NCBI GenBank assembly: GCA_014384515.1
Contig: JACNFS010000093.1
Coordinates: 1-13,136 of the forward strand
Reading direction: 5' to 3'
DNA from: Dehalococcoidia bacterium
GTDB taxonomy: Bacteria > Chloroflexota > Dehalococcoidia > GIF9 > UBA5629
DNA: 13,136 nt
Shown here one piece after another: positions 7,832-13,136 of the stretch (position 1 is the stretch's first letter; each line of letters starts with the position of its first letter). The notes under the pieces are model-generated. The model was not told the origin of the DNA. It searched no databases and was given only the letters and a program-made list of their open reading frames with translations. Made by a program: the position numbers and the translations under genes.

Positions 7832-9070
7832 TTATGCTGAGCCTCCCATTATGTCAATGACGTTGGCTATTGAGGATGCCTCTGTCTTTTGGTTTTGGAT
7901 TTGGTCAATGACAATAAAGGATGATGGTTTCTCCTCAACAGTGATTACCCAGCGCCAGTCTGACTGGCGACCGCTGAAGTCAAGCTCTGCTACATAGCCC
8001 GCTTCACGGAGGCACTGGGCTAGCTCAAAACTGGCCTTTGTTACGTTGGGCATCGTGGTCTCGCTCCTGACCAGAATTCTGTGCTCTTTCGTCTGTCTAA
8101 CTTCGGGCTCAACCAGATCAATAAGCGGGTCGATGTACAGGGCAAAACCACAGGCTGGGGTGCTCTTGCCGCCTATAAGCGGGACAAGGTTATCATATCT
8201 ACCCCCACTGACTATTCTATCTTGCTTGACCAGGAACTGGAAGCAGAGTCCGGTGTAATATTCGAAGCCTCTGGTAGATGTAATGTCGATGTGGTAATTA
8301 CAGTCCAGAACGTCGAGGAGGCTGGCAACTTCAGCAAAACTGTCAAGCTCAGACTTCAAATCAGAGGAAATCTGAGGTAGGGCTCTTAAGTTCTCCAAGA
8401 AACTGCTGGATTCTCCCCTTAGGTCGAGGAACAATGATAACAGTCTGTCGGCGTTGGAATTGGCTGCCCCTGTCTGTGCCAGCACCTGCCAATTGCCGTC
8501 TAGAATCTGGCTTAGTAACGCGGCTTCCTTATCGGGACTTAGCTTTAGCTCTTTGAGCAAAGCTTTCAGCACGCCGGCATGAGATAATTGTATTTCGACT
8601 CCGCTGATGTTCAAGCTGCGCAGAATTTCAACGGCGAGCAGGATTAATTCTACATCTGCTGTTGATTTGGGGCTGCCTAGAAGCTCGACACCACACTGCC
8701 ATCGCTCTCTGTTCTCCTTGCCCGTTTCCTCAAAAGCGAAGACATTGGTCACATAGAAAAGTCTGGCTATTGCCTCTTGCGCCAGATTCTCTATGTACAG
8801 TCTGGCAACAGGGATGGTACCGTCTGGTCTCAACACCACCCTCTCTCCGCTCCAGCCATCCCAATCAAGGAAAGAATATACTTTGCTCAGCATGTTCGGT
8901 GTAAGTGTCCCGGCGGCTGTGAACAGGTGAAGATACTCGAGAGTTGGCGTCCTCACTTCCTGGTAGCCCCAGCTGAGGCAAGAACGTCGAAACGCATCTT
9001 CTACGTGGCGAAACCGTGCCGTATCTTTGGGGAGCAGATCTCGAGCGCCTTTACATCTTTGACTTGTCAT
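7832..9070 (-). CDS. hisZ: ATP phosphoribosyltransferase regulatory subunit HisZ
   Basis: HisZ is a catalytically dead relative of histidyl-tRNA synthetase that forms a complex with short HisG, activates it and binds histidine for feedback control. The class II synthetase fold shows as GARDLLP (8-14), the motif-2 region RPDGTIPVAR (81-90) to CGVELLG, RGFEYYTG, and SGGRYDNL. A C-terminal segment resembles a worn anticodon-binding domain. Motif 2 differs from HisRS, reading ETGKENRERWQCGVELLG rather than the GRYREFHQ type, and the adjacent short-form hisG makes HisZ the better reading. The 412 residues match the longer HisZ type. It is the first gene of the his operon; the ATG at 9070 has only a weak ribosome site. 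A true HisRS cannot be fully excluded by eye. Confidence 0.87.
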   Translation of the reverse strand: MTSQRCKGARDLLPKDTARFRHVEDAFRRSCLSWGYQEVRTPTLEYLHLFTAAGTLTPNMLSKVYSFLDWDGWSGERVVLRPDGTIPVARLYIENLAQEAIARLFYVTNVFAFEETGKENRERWQCGVELLGSPKSTADVELILLAVEILRSLNISGVEIQLSHAGVLKALLKELKLSPDKEAALLSQILDGNWQVLAQTGAANSNADRLLSLFLDLRGESSSFLENLRALPQISSDLKSELDSFAEVASLLDVLDCNYHIDITSTRGFEYYTGLCFQFLVKQDRIVSGGRYDNLVPLIGGKSTPACGFALYIDPLIDLVEPEVRQTKEHRILVRSETTMPNVTKASFELAQCLREAGYVAELDFSGRQSDWRWVITVEEKPSSFIVIDQIQNQKTEASSIANVIDIMGGSA

Positions 9071-9097
9071 AGTTTTAGGCCTTCAGCAAGTTGTCCT

Positions 9098-9126
9098 ATT
9101 CTACACCAATCCATTTTGCCCTTCAA
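9098..9126 (-). promoter_or_regulatory. Promoter of the his operon
   Basis: On the minus strand TTGAAG (9126-9121) is followed after 17 bases by TAGAAT (9103-9098), with a start point near 9091. That leaves a leader of only about 20 nt before hisZ, too short for a T-box or a peptide attenuator. Control of the operon is therefore likely at initiation or by HisZ feedback on the enzyme. Confidence 0.45.
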
Positions 9127-9171
9127 TCTCAATTTGCGGAGAGTGTTCAGCGACCCTGCCTGTCAGTCTCA

Positions 9172-9340
9172 GCCCTCCGCTGTCGCTGACTTAGAGCTTG
9201 AAAGCCAAAAACCAAAATGACAAGCAAAAGTGTGAATCTTTTTTTGCGCTTTAGAGCTAGCTCTCGAGATCGCTTCTTGAATTCAACTTTTGCATTTCGG
9301 CCTTGGGACCCTTCGCTGTCGCTCAGGGTGACAAACAAAT
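9172..9340. repeat. Palindromic intergenic repeat, copy B
   Basis: It aligns with copy A at 121-340 block for block: 'ccgctgtcgct' (9175-9185), 'gaaagccaaaaaccaaaatg' (9200-9219), 'ctttagag' (9249-9256), 'cttcttgaat' (9273-9282), 'aacttttgcatttcgg' (9285-9300) and 'gctcagggtgacaa' (9321-9334). It is about 50 bp shorter than copy A. The block 'caaaagtgtgaat' (9225-9237) is nearly inverted to 'attcaacttttg' (9281-9292), giving fold-back potential. The stretch between the hisZ and nfeD starts holds only this repeat and two promoters. The minus-strand frame across it (starting MFVTLSDSEGS) is a by-product of the repeat. Confidence 0.62.
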
Positions 9341-9348
9341 AACCTCGT

Positions 9349-9377
9349 TTGCTGTTAGCTATCGTCTCGATTATAAT
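9349..9377 (+). promoter_or_regulatory. Promoter of the nfeD-stomatin operon
   Basis: A perfect TATAAT (9372-9377) lies 17 bases after TTGCTG (9349-9354). The start point would be near 9384, immediately at the GAGG ribosome site, so the leader to the ATG at 9398 is only about 14 nt. The repeat copy B ends 8 bases before the -35. Confidence 0.55.
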
Positions 9378-9397
9378 TAGTCTGAGGTGTGAAACAA

Positions 9398-10720
9398 ATG
9401 CTCAAGATGGCATTCAGATTTGGCTATATCCTTCTCACGGTTGCGGTGCTAGTTACAGCCTTCGTTTCCAGTGGAGCTAGTGCTGACATACCCAACATCG
9501 AAGTCTTACAGGTTAAGGGCACCATCGTTCCCGTAGTGGCCGATTATATCGAGCGTGGCATCAGTCAGGCTGAGTCCAAAGGTAGCACCGCCTGCATTAT
9601 TGAATTGGATACCCCCGGAGGGCTGCTTAGTTCGACAGAAGAGATAGTCCAGCGGATTTTGGGTGCCAAAGTGCCGGTTATAGTCTACGTTTCGCCTCAT
9701 GGTAGCTGGGCAGCTTCGGCAGGGACTTTCATCACTATAGCCGCCCATGTGGCAGTTATGGCTCCGGGGACTAGTATTGGAGGGGCTCACCCCGTAAGTG
9801 TTGGTGAGGAGATGCCCGAAGATGTGGCAAAGAAAGTAACCGAGTATTCGAGTGCATGGATCAGGAGTATTGCCGAGATGCGTGGTCGTGACCCTGAGCA
9901 GGCTGAACTGGCAGTCAGGGAAAGCAAGTCGTTTACTGCTGCCGAGGCATTGGAAGCCAACCTTATTGATTTCCAGGCTGATGACCTGGAAAGCCTCATC
10001 AGCCAAATCGATGGCAGGAAAGTGACTTTAGCCAGTGGTGAAGAGGTCGTTATCGATACCAGTGGTTACATGCTGACTAGAAATGAAATGAATGGCATCG
10101 AGCGTTTCTTGCACGTCATCAGCGACCCGAATATCGCCTATATTCTGCTCAGTTTGGCTACGATAGGGTTGATTACCGAAATCTCAAATCCGGGGATGAT
10201 ATTCCCCGGAGTAGCTGGCGGCATAAGTCTGTTGATGGCCTTTTATTCGCTAGGTGTGCTCAATGCGTATTGGGCAGGGGTATTGCTTATATTGCTATCC
10301 TTTGGATTATTTGTCGCTGAGATTTATACGCCGACTTTTGGTGTCCTGACAGCTGGGGGACTTACTTCTTTGGTTATCGGCTCTCTTGTCTTGTTTAGTC
10401 ATACTTCACCGGCGCTGGAGGTAAATAGGGGCTTAATTGCCGGGGTAACTATTGTTGTAGCTGCTTTTGTCATCTTTGTCATCGGTGCTATAGTTCGAGG
10501 TCAGAGGCGGCAGGTAGCTACTGGTGCTGAGGGGCTGATAGGCACGGTAGGCGTGGCTCAAACAGTCCTCGACCCTAAAGGTACAGTTCTTATTGAAGGG
10601 GAACGCTGGACAGCTATGGTCGACAGTGGTAAAGTGAAACCAGGAGAGGATGTTATAGTAACTAAGGTCGATAAGCTGAAGCTAGTGGTGACTAAGAAGG
10701 AAGCCAAAGGGGGGAACTGA
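9398..10720 (+). CDS. NfeD/ClpP-class membrane serine protease, full-length
   Basis: A long-form NfeD protein: signal/anchor segment, ClpP-fold protease domain outside the membrane (about 35-205), four or five membrane segments (about 245-365), and a C-terminal OB-fold NfeD domain (about 370-440). Like Pyrococcus PH1510, it has a Ser-Lys dyad: Ser107 in WAASAGTF and Lys146 in AKKVTEY, aligned with PH1510 Ser97 and Lys138. The substrate in that system is the partner stomatin, encoded here two genes downstream. I prefer the ATG at 9398, giving 440 aa, because GAGG at 9384-9387 is 10 nt away; the GTG at 9389 sits directly against it. The 3' end of this gene is duplicated immediately downstream. 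Role inferred: membrane protein quality control with stomatin. Confidence 0.9.
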   Translation: MLKMAFRFGYILLTVAVLVTAFVSSGASADIPNIEVLQVKGTIVPVVADYIERGISQAESKGSTACIIELDTPGGLLSSTEEIVQRILGAKVPVIVYVSPHGSWAASAGTFITIAAHVAVMAPGTSIGGAHPVSVGEEMPEDVAKKVTEYSSAWIRSIAEMRGRDPEQAELAVRESKSFTAAEALEANLIDFQADDLESLISQIDGRKVTLASGEEVVIDTSGYMLTRNEMNGIERFLHVISDPNIAYILLSLATIGLITEISNPGMIFPGVAGGISLLMAFYSLGVLNAYWAGVLLILLSFGLFVAEIYTPTFGVLTAGGLTSLVIGSLVLFSHTSPALEVNRGLIAGVTIVVAAFVIFVIGAIVRGQRRQVATGAEGLIGTVGVAQTVLDPKGTVLIEGERWTAMVDSGKVKPGEDVIVTKVDKLKLVVTKKEAKGGN

Positions 10721-10819
10721 GATTTTTGCGCCGACTTTTGGTATACTGTAGGGGTTTACTTCTAGGGTTGTTGACTCCCTTGTGTTGTTTAGCCATAATG
10801 CACCACTACTGGAGGTAAA
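10721..10819 (+). pseudogene. Decayed duplicate of the nfeD membrane-segment region
   Basis: This gap is a copy of about 10321-10419 inside nfeD. Shared blocks include 'cgccgacttttgg' (10330-10342 against 10730-10742), 'tttacttct' and 'ttgtttag.cat', and 'ctggaggtaaa' (10416-10426 against 10809-10819). Read in the parent frame it gives EIFAPTFGIL, then TAG, then a 6-nt-shorter segment, SLVLFSH, and LEVKWIGI before a second stop. The membrane segments once encoded are therefore broken. Its last bases, GGAGGTAAA, now form the ribosome site of the next gene. Confidence 0.75.
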
Positions 10820-11137
10820 ATGGATTGGGATTTAGATATAGATTGGGGCTTGATTGTCGGAGTAGCCATTGTTGTGGCTGTTCTAGTTGGCTTAGTCATC
10901 TGGGCTATAGTTCGAGGGCAGCTAAGGAAAGTAACTACTGGTGCCGAAGCATTGATAGGCAAAGTAGCTGTAGTTCAGACAAGTCTTGACCCTAAGGGCA
11001 CGGTTCTTGTCGAAGGCGAGCACTGGACAGCCAAGGTCAACAGCGGCAAGATAGAGCCGGGAGAGGAGGTGATAGTAACTGAGATCGAGGGATTGAAATT
11101 GGTAGTAACCAAGAAGAAAACTAAAGGAAGGAAATGA
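10820..11137 (+). CDS. Small NfeD-domain membrane protein derived by duplication
   Basis: A 105-residue protein with a short acidic N-terminus (MDWDLDIDW), one membrane segment (about 10-32) and an OB-fold NfeD domain (about 35-100). From GLIVGV onward it is about two-thirds identical by eye to the last 95 residues of the upstream NfeD protease; the differences are mostly conservative and many codon changes are silent, so it looks under selection. Short NfeD proteins of the NfeD1b type are commonly paired with SPFH proteins and are thought to help their assembly. GGAGGT (10811-10816) lies only 3 nt before the ATG, closer than usual. The stop overlaps the stomatin start (ATGA), indicating coupled translation. 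Its acidic N-terminus comes from an insertion absent in the parent. Confidence 0.82.
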   Translation: MDWDLDIDWGLIVGVAIVVAVLVGLVIWAIVRGQLRKVTTGAEALIGKVAVVQTSLDPKGTVLVEGEHWTAKVNSGKIEPGEEVIVTEIEGLKLVVTKKKTKGRK

Positions 11138-11907
11138 TGGACTTAAATCCAATTCTTATTATCGCTATTGTCATAGTAGCATTCATTCTTCTGTCGGCGG
11201 CCATTAGGATCGTCCAGGAGTATGAGCGCGGTGTTGTCTTTCGCTTAGGACGGTATGTCGGCATAAGGGGGCCCGGGCTCATCTTCCTGATTCCGTTTAT
11301 TGAACGCATGGTCAAGATTGACCTTCGTGTCGTCACCATGGATGTCCCGACCCAAGAATGCATTACCATGGATACTGTTACCGTTAAAGTAGATGCTGTG
11401 GTCTATTTCCGGGTAATGAAACCAGAGGACGCCGTGCTCAATGTGGAGCAGTACATTAGAGCGACTTCACTACTTTCTCAGACCAGTCTGCGAAATGTGG
11501 TGGGGCAGTCTGAACTTGAGGACTTGCTTGCACATCGGGACAAAATCAATGAAAGGCTCCAGACACTCATTGATGAAGGAACGGAGCCGTGGGGGATAAA
11601 GGTGAGCATGGTGGAGGTTAGGGATGTTGAGTTGCCAGATACGATGCAGCGTGCTATGGCGGCTCAGGCTGAAGCTGAGAGAGAAAGGCGAGCCAAGATT
11701 ATCCATGCTGACGGTGAATTCCAGGCTGCGCAAAAGCTGGCTGACGCGGCAAAGGTTATTGCCACTCAACCTGCAGCCTTGCAACTTCGCTATCTCCAGA
11801 CTCTGGGTACGATTTCTACCGAACGGACTAATACTATAGTATTTCCCTTGCCGATAGACCTGTTGAAGCCTTTTCTCGGCGAGAGTACTTCTGAGAAAAA
11901 GAAGTAG
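11134..11907 (+). CDS. Stomatin/slipin-type SPFH (band 7) membrane protein
   Basis: A 257-residue stomatin homologue: one N-terminal membrane segment (about 6-24), the SPFH/band-7 domain beginning [13 protein letters not shown] (29-41) and [12 protein letters not shown] (46-57), a charged helix rich in Ala/Glu/Arg (about 172-210) that drives oligomerisation, and a hydrophobic C-terminal stretch [17 protein letters not shown] (232-248). In Pyrococcus PH1511, the corresponding hydrophobic stretch is cut by the PH1510 protease; the protease homologue here is two genes upstream. Such proteins form large ring- or cage-like assemblies at membrane microdomains. ATG at 11134 overlaps the preceding stop; a second ATG at 11137 is equally possible. 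AAGGAAGG lies just upstream. Confidence 0.92.
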   Translation: MMDLNPILIIAIVIVAFILLSAAIRIVQEYERGVVFRLGRYVGIRGPGLIFLIPFIERMVKIDLRVVTMDVPTQECITMDTVTVKVDAVVYFRVMKPEDAVLNVEQYIRATSLLSQTSLRNVVGQSELEDLLAHRDKINERLQTLIDEGTEPWGIKVSMVEVRDVELPDTMQRAMAAQAEAERERRAKIIHADGEFQAAQKLADAAKVIATQPAALQLRYLQTLGTISTERTNTIVFPLPIDLLKPFLGESTSEKKK

Positions 11908-11943
11908 CTGATACGACGGGTGCCCATTACGAATCATGAAAAG

Positions 11944-11981
11944 AAGGGTAGCCTGGAGCATCTGCTCTGGGCATCCTTTTT
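11944..11981 (+). terminator. Intrinsic terminator of the nfeD-stomatin operon
   Basis: A stem 'gcctggagc' (11951-11959) pairs with 'gctctgggc' (11964-11972), including G-T pairs, around a 4-base loop, and extends outward through an internal loop to agg/cct. Five T residues follow (11977-11981). It lies 44 nt after the stomatin stop. Confidence 0.75.
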
Positions 11982-11982
11982 C

Positions 11983-12152
11983 GGTGCGAGTCACCAGCCT
12001 ACGGGTGACCGGCTTGAATAGATACGAACGCGGTGACGTTACCTGCGGCAGGTGACTCTCACGAACGACATCTGGTGCGCGTTGGCAAAAGCGCCCCCGT
12101 CAAGAAGTGGCTGAACTGTTACGCCCCGCCCCTGTAAGGGGCAGCGGTTAAG
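11983..12152. other. Non-coding spacer with several small inverted repeats
   Basis: No gene is supported between the terminator and the birA stop. It contains a hairpin gtcacc/ggtgac (11990-11995 with 12004-12009), the near-palindrome 'ggtgacgttacc' (12032-12043), a third ggtgac (12051-12056), and a tight stem gcccct/aggggc (12128-12133 with 12137-12142) just after the birA stop on the minus strand. None is followed by a T run, so only the last is a conceivable, weak transcript end for birA. Confidence 0.4.
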
Positions 12153-12935
12153 TCAATCTTTTATCACCGTGACATCGCCAACTATGATTTCGGCGAGGCT
12201 GCCGTCGGCACGGCGCAAGATTAGATTGCCATGTTCGGTCACAGTTTCGGCTTTGCCTCGCTCAACTGATTCTCCAGCTCTAACCTGTATCCACCTACCC
12301 AAGGTCTCCATGTGTGCTTGCCATTCTCTATGGATAGGTGCTCCAGCTTGAGCTTCCAGATATAACCGTTCCAGTTCACATAATAAGGCGCCAGCAAGCT
12401 CAGCTTTCGACACTTCTTTTCCTAGCTCGTGTGATAAGCTGGTAGCTAGCGGTGAGATTTCGGCGAAAGCTGAAGGATCAATGTTGACATTTACCCCTAT
12501 GCCTATTATGGCAAAGTTCACCCTATCACCCTTGACTTCACTTTCTATTAGAATGCCGCAGACCTTTTTCTCTTTAATCAGGACATCGTTAGGCCACTTA
12601 ATCTGTGCCTCAAGACCGGCGACTTTTCTAATAGCTCGGACTACAGCTAAGGAAGCTATCATGACGAGTTGTGGCAGACTACTCACGGAAGGCTTCAGAA
12701 TGATAGACATAGCCAGGCTGCCCTTGGGGGATAGCCAGGCCCTGCCTAGACGTCCCCTGCCCGATGTCTGCTCATCAGCAATGACCACGGTTCCCTCTAC
12801 CACCTCTTCTCCAGCTACTTTCTTGGCTGCCTCCATTGTTGAGGTAAGGCTAGGATAGTAGTGTAACTGTCGCCCGACGAACTTGGTATTTAACCGGCTT
12901 TGAATGGAGGTTGCTATGTTCTGCCTATTCGGCAT
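12153..12935 (-). CDS. birA: Biotin--[acetyl-CoA-carboxylase] ligase, no DNA-binding domain
   Basis: Joins biotin through biotinyl-AMP to the lysine of the biotin carrier domain of acetyl-CoA carboxylase and related carboxylases. The 260 residues contain the catalytic domain with the biotin/ATP loop GRGRLGR (59-65), KWPNDV with the catalytic Lys113, KKVCGILIE (123-131), IGIGVNVN (144-151), and a C-terminal SH3-like domain (about 215-258). There is no N-terminal helix-turn-helix, so this is a monofunctional group I ligase and cannot repress biotin genes as E. coli BirA does. Start at 12935 is supported by GAGGT (+ strand 12941-12945), 5 nt away. It has its own promoter upstream, divergent to the gene at the right edge. 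Confidence 0.95.
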   Translation of the reverse strand: MPNRQNIATSIQSRLNTKFVGRQLHYYPSLTSTMEAAKKVAGEEVVEGTVVIADEQTSGRGRLGRAWLSPKGSLAMSIILKPSVSSLPQLVMIASLAVVRAIRKVAGLEAQIKWPNDVLIKEKKVCGILIESEVKGDRVNFAIIGIGVNVNIDPSAFAEISPLATSLSHELGKEVSKAELAGALLCELERLYLEAQAGAPIHREWQAHMETLGRWIQVRAGESVERGKAETVTEHGNLILRRADGSLAEIIVGDVTVIKD

Positions 12936-12972
12936 CGCTCACCTCGCTCCTTAAATAAGCCAACCTCGTAGT

Positions 12973-13001
12973 AGTATAGCGACAACGTGTGGCCGTGTCT
13001 A
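12973..13001 (-). promoter_or_regulatory. Promoter of birA
   Basis: On the minus strand TAGACA (13001-12996) and TATACT (12978-12973) are 17 bases apart, each with five of six consensus bases. The start point is near 12966, giving a leader of about 30 nt. Confidence 0.6.
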
Positions 13002-13017
13002 CGAGCTAGAAGGGAAA

Positions 13018-13050
13018 CGCCTTGACATTGCAGTCAAGGCGAATTACTAT
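13018..13050 (+). promoter_or_regulatory. Promoter with overlapping palindromic operator
   Basis: A consensus -35 TTGACA (13022-13027), 17 bases, then TACTAT (13045-13050) would drive the gene starting at 13084. The -35 lies inside a perfect 9-bp inverted repeat, cgccttgac (13018-13026) and gtcaaggcg (13033-13041), separated by 6 bases. Protein bound there would cover the -35 and spacer, so repression is the natural reading; the cognate regulator is unknown. Confidence 0.5.
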
Positions 13051-13083
13051 TGTCTTGCAAAGCGTAGAGACACAGGGTAGTGC

Positions 13084-13136
13084 ATGGAAACCAAGGATTT
13101 GGATTATTTGGCCGGTAAGGCGGCTGAGTTGATTCT
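13084..13136 (+). CDS. N-terminal fragment of an unidentified protein
   Basis: An open frame from ATG at 13084 runs off the window after 17 full codons (METKDLDYLAGKAAELI). I do not recognise it from so little sequence. A promoter with consensus -35 at 13022-13050 predicts a start of transcription near 13057, leaving a leader of about 27 nt. The ribosome site is weak ('aggg' 8 nt before the ATG). The frame is supported by the promoter position and by the lack of a competing frame. Confidence 0.42.
   Translation, partial: METKDLDYLAGKAAELI

Noticed and set aside
7832..9070. Reading this gene as histidyl-tRNA synthetase (hisS)
   Set aside because: The motif-2 region departs from HisRS, and it directly precedes a short-form HisG, which needs HisZ.
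9071..9097. T-box or his leader attenuator
   Set aside because: The predicted leader is about 20 nt, with no His codon run and no T-box sequence.
9147..9338. 63-aa minus-strand frame starting MFVTLSDSEGS
   Set aside because: It lies wholly within repeat copy B; this kind of translation arises whenever the 'gctcagggtgaca' arm is read in that frame.
9506..10006. 166-aa minus-strand frame
   Set aside because: It is antisense to the NfeD protease domain and has no plausible ribosome site or motif.
11983..12152. A tRNA or small structured RNA in the hairpin-rich spacer
   Set aside because: There is no TTCGA arm or cloverleaf, and the small hairpins do not add up to a recognisable RNA family.
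1..13136. CRISPR array, phage, toxin-antitoxin or defence system
   Set aside because: No regularly spaced repeats, cas, integrase or nuclease/antitoxin pairs were found on either strand.

Overview
This window looks like chromosomal DNA from a free-living bacterium of moderate G+C. The gene content fits an uncultured Chloroflexota of the Dehalococcoidia type: a short-form HisG with HisZ, an NfeD protease next to a stomatin, and families of intergenic repeats carrying a 'gctcagggtgaca' motif. That placement is inference from gene style, not a proven assignment. No phage, IS element, CRISPR array or tRNA is visible.

Layout. The left edge (1-63) is the last 20 codons of a probable RNase HI-family protein. 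A degenerate palindromic repeat (about 91-340) leads into a promoter and the RNase P RNA gene (about 386-751). Next come a small unknown gene (993-1223) and a secreted, probably lipid-anchored S41 carboxy-terminal processing peptidase (1302-2549). Convergent to it, a minus-strand operon runs from a promoter near 9098-9126 down to 2647, in the order hisZ, hisG, hisD, hisC, hisB, nitroreductase. The five his genes supply the ATP phosphoribosyltransferase complex (first step), imidazoleglycerol-phosphate dehydratase, histidinol-phosphate aminotransferase and histidinol dehydrogenase. The remaining his genes are not in the window.

To the right, a second copy of the palindromic repeat (9172-9340) sits just upstream of a promoter for a plus-strand operon. 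This operon holds a full-length NfeD/ClpP-class membrane protease (9398-10720), a separate small NfeD-domain protein (10820-11137) and a stomatin/SPFH protein (11134-11907), and it ends in a good intrinsic terminator. The family precedent is the Pyrococcus PH1510/PH1511 protease-stomatin pair. Minus-strand birA (biotin protein ligase, no DNA-binding domain) follows, then a divergent promoter pair and the first 17 codons of an unknown gene at the right edge.

Two things stand out. First, hisG encodes two HisG catalytic modules fused in one chain. The modules have lost different motifs: the N-terminal half keeps the PKGSL motif but lacks the PRPP loop, and the C-terminal half keeps the PRPP loop and the RPxD motif but lacks PKGSL. 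This suggests an obligate intramolecular pseudo-dimer. Second, the small NfeD gene is a partial tandem duplication of the 3' end of the large nfeD gene. What were coding bases in the parent (Leu-Glu-Val) now serve as the Shine-Dalgarno of the copy, and an insertion of about 23 nt supplies its start codon. Smaller points are the repeat copies placed just upstream of promoters and a perfect palindrome lying over a consensus -35 box at the right edge.
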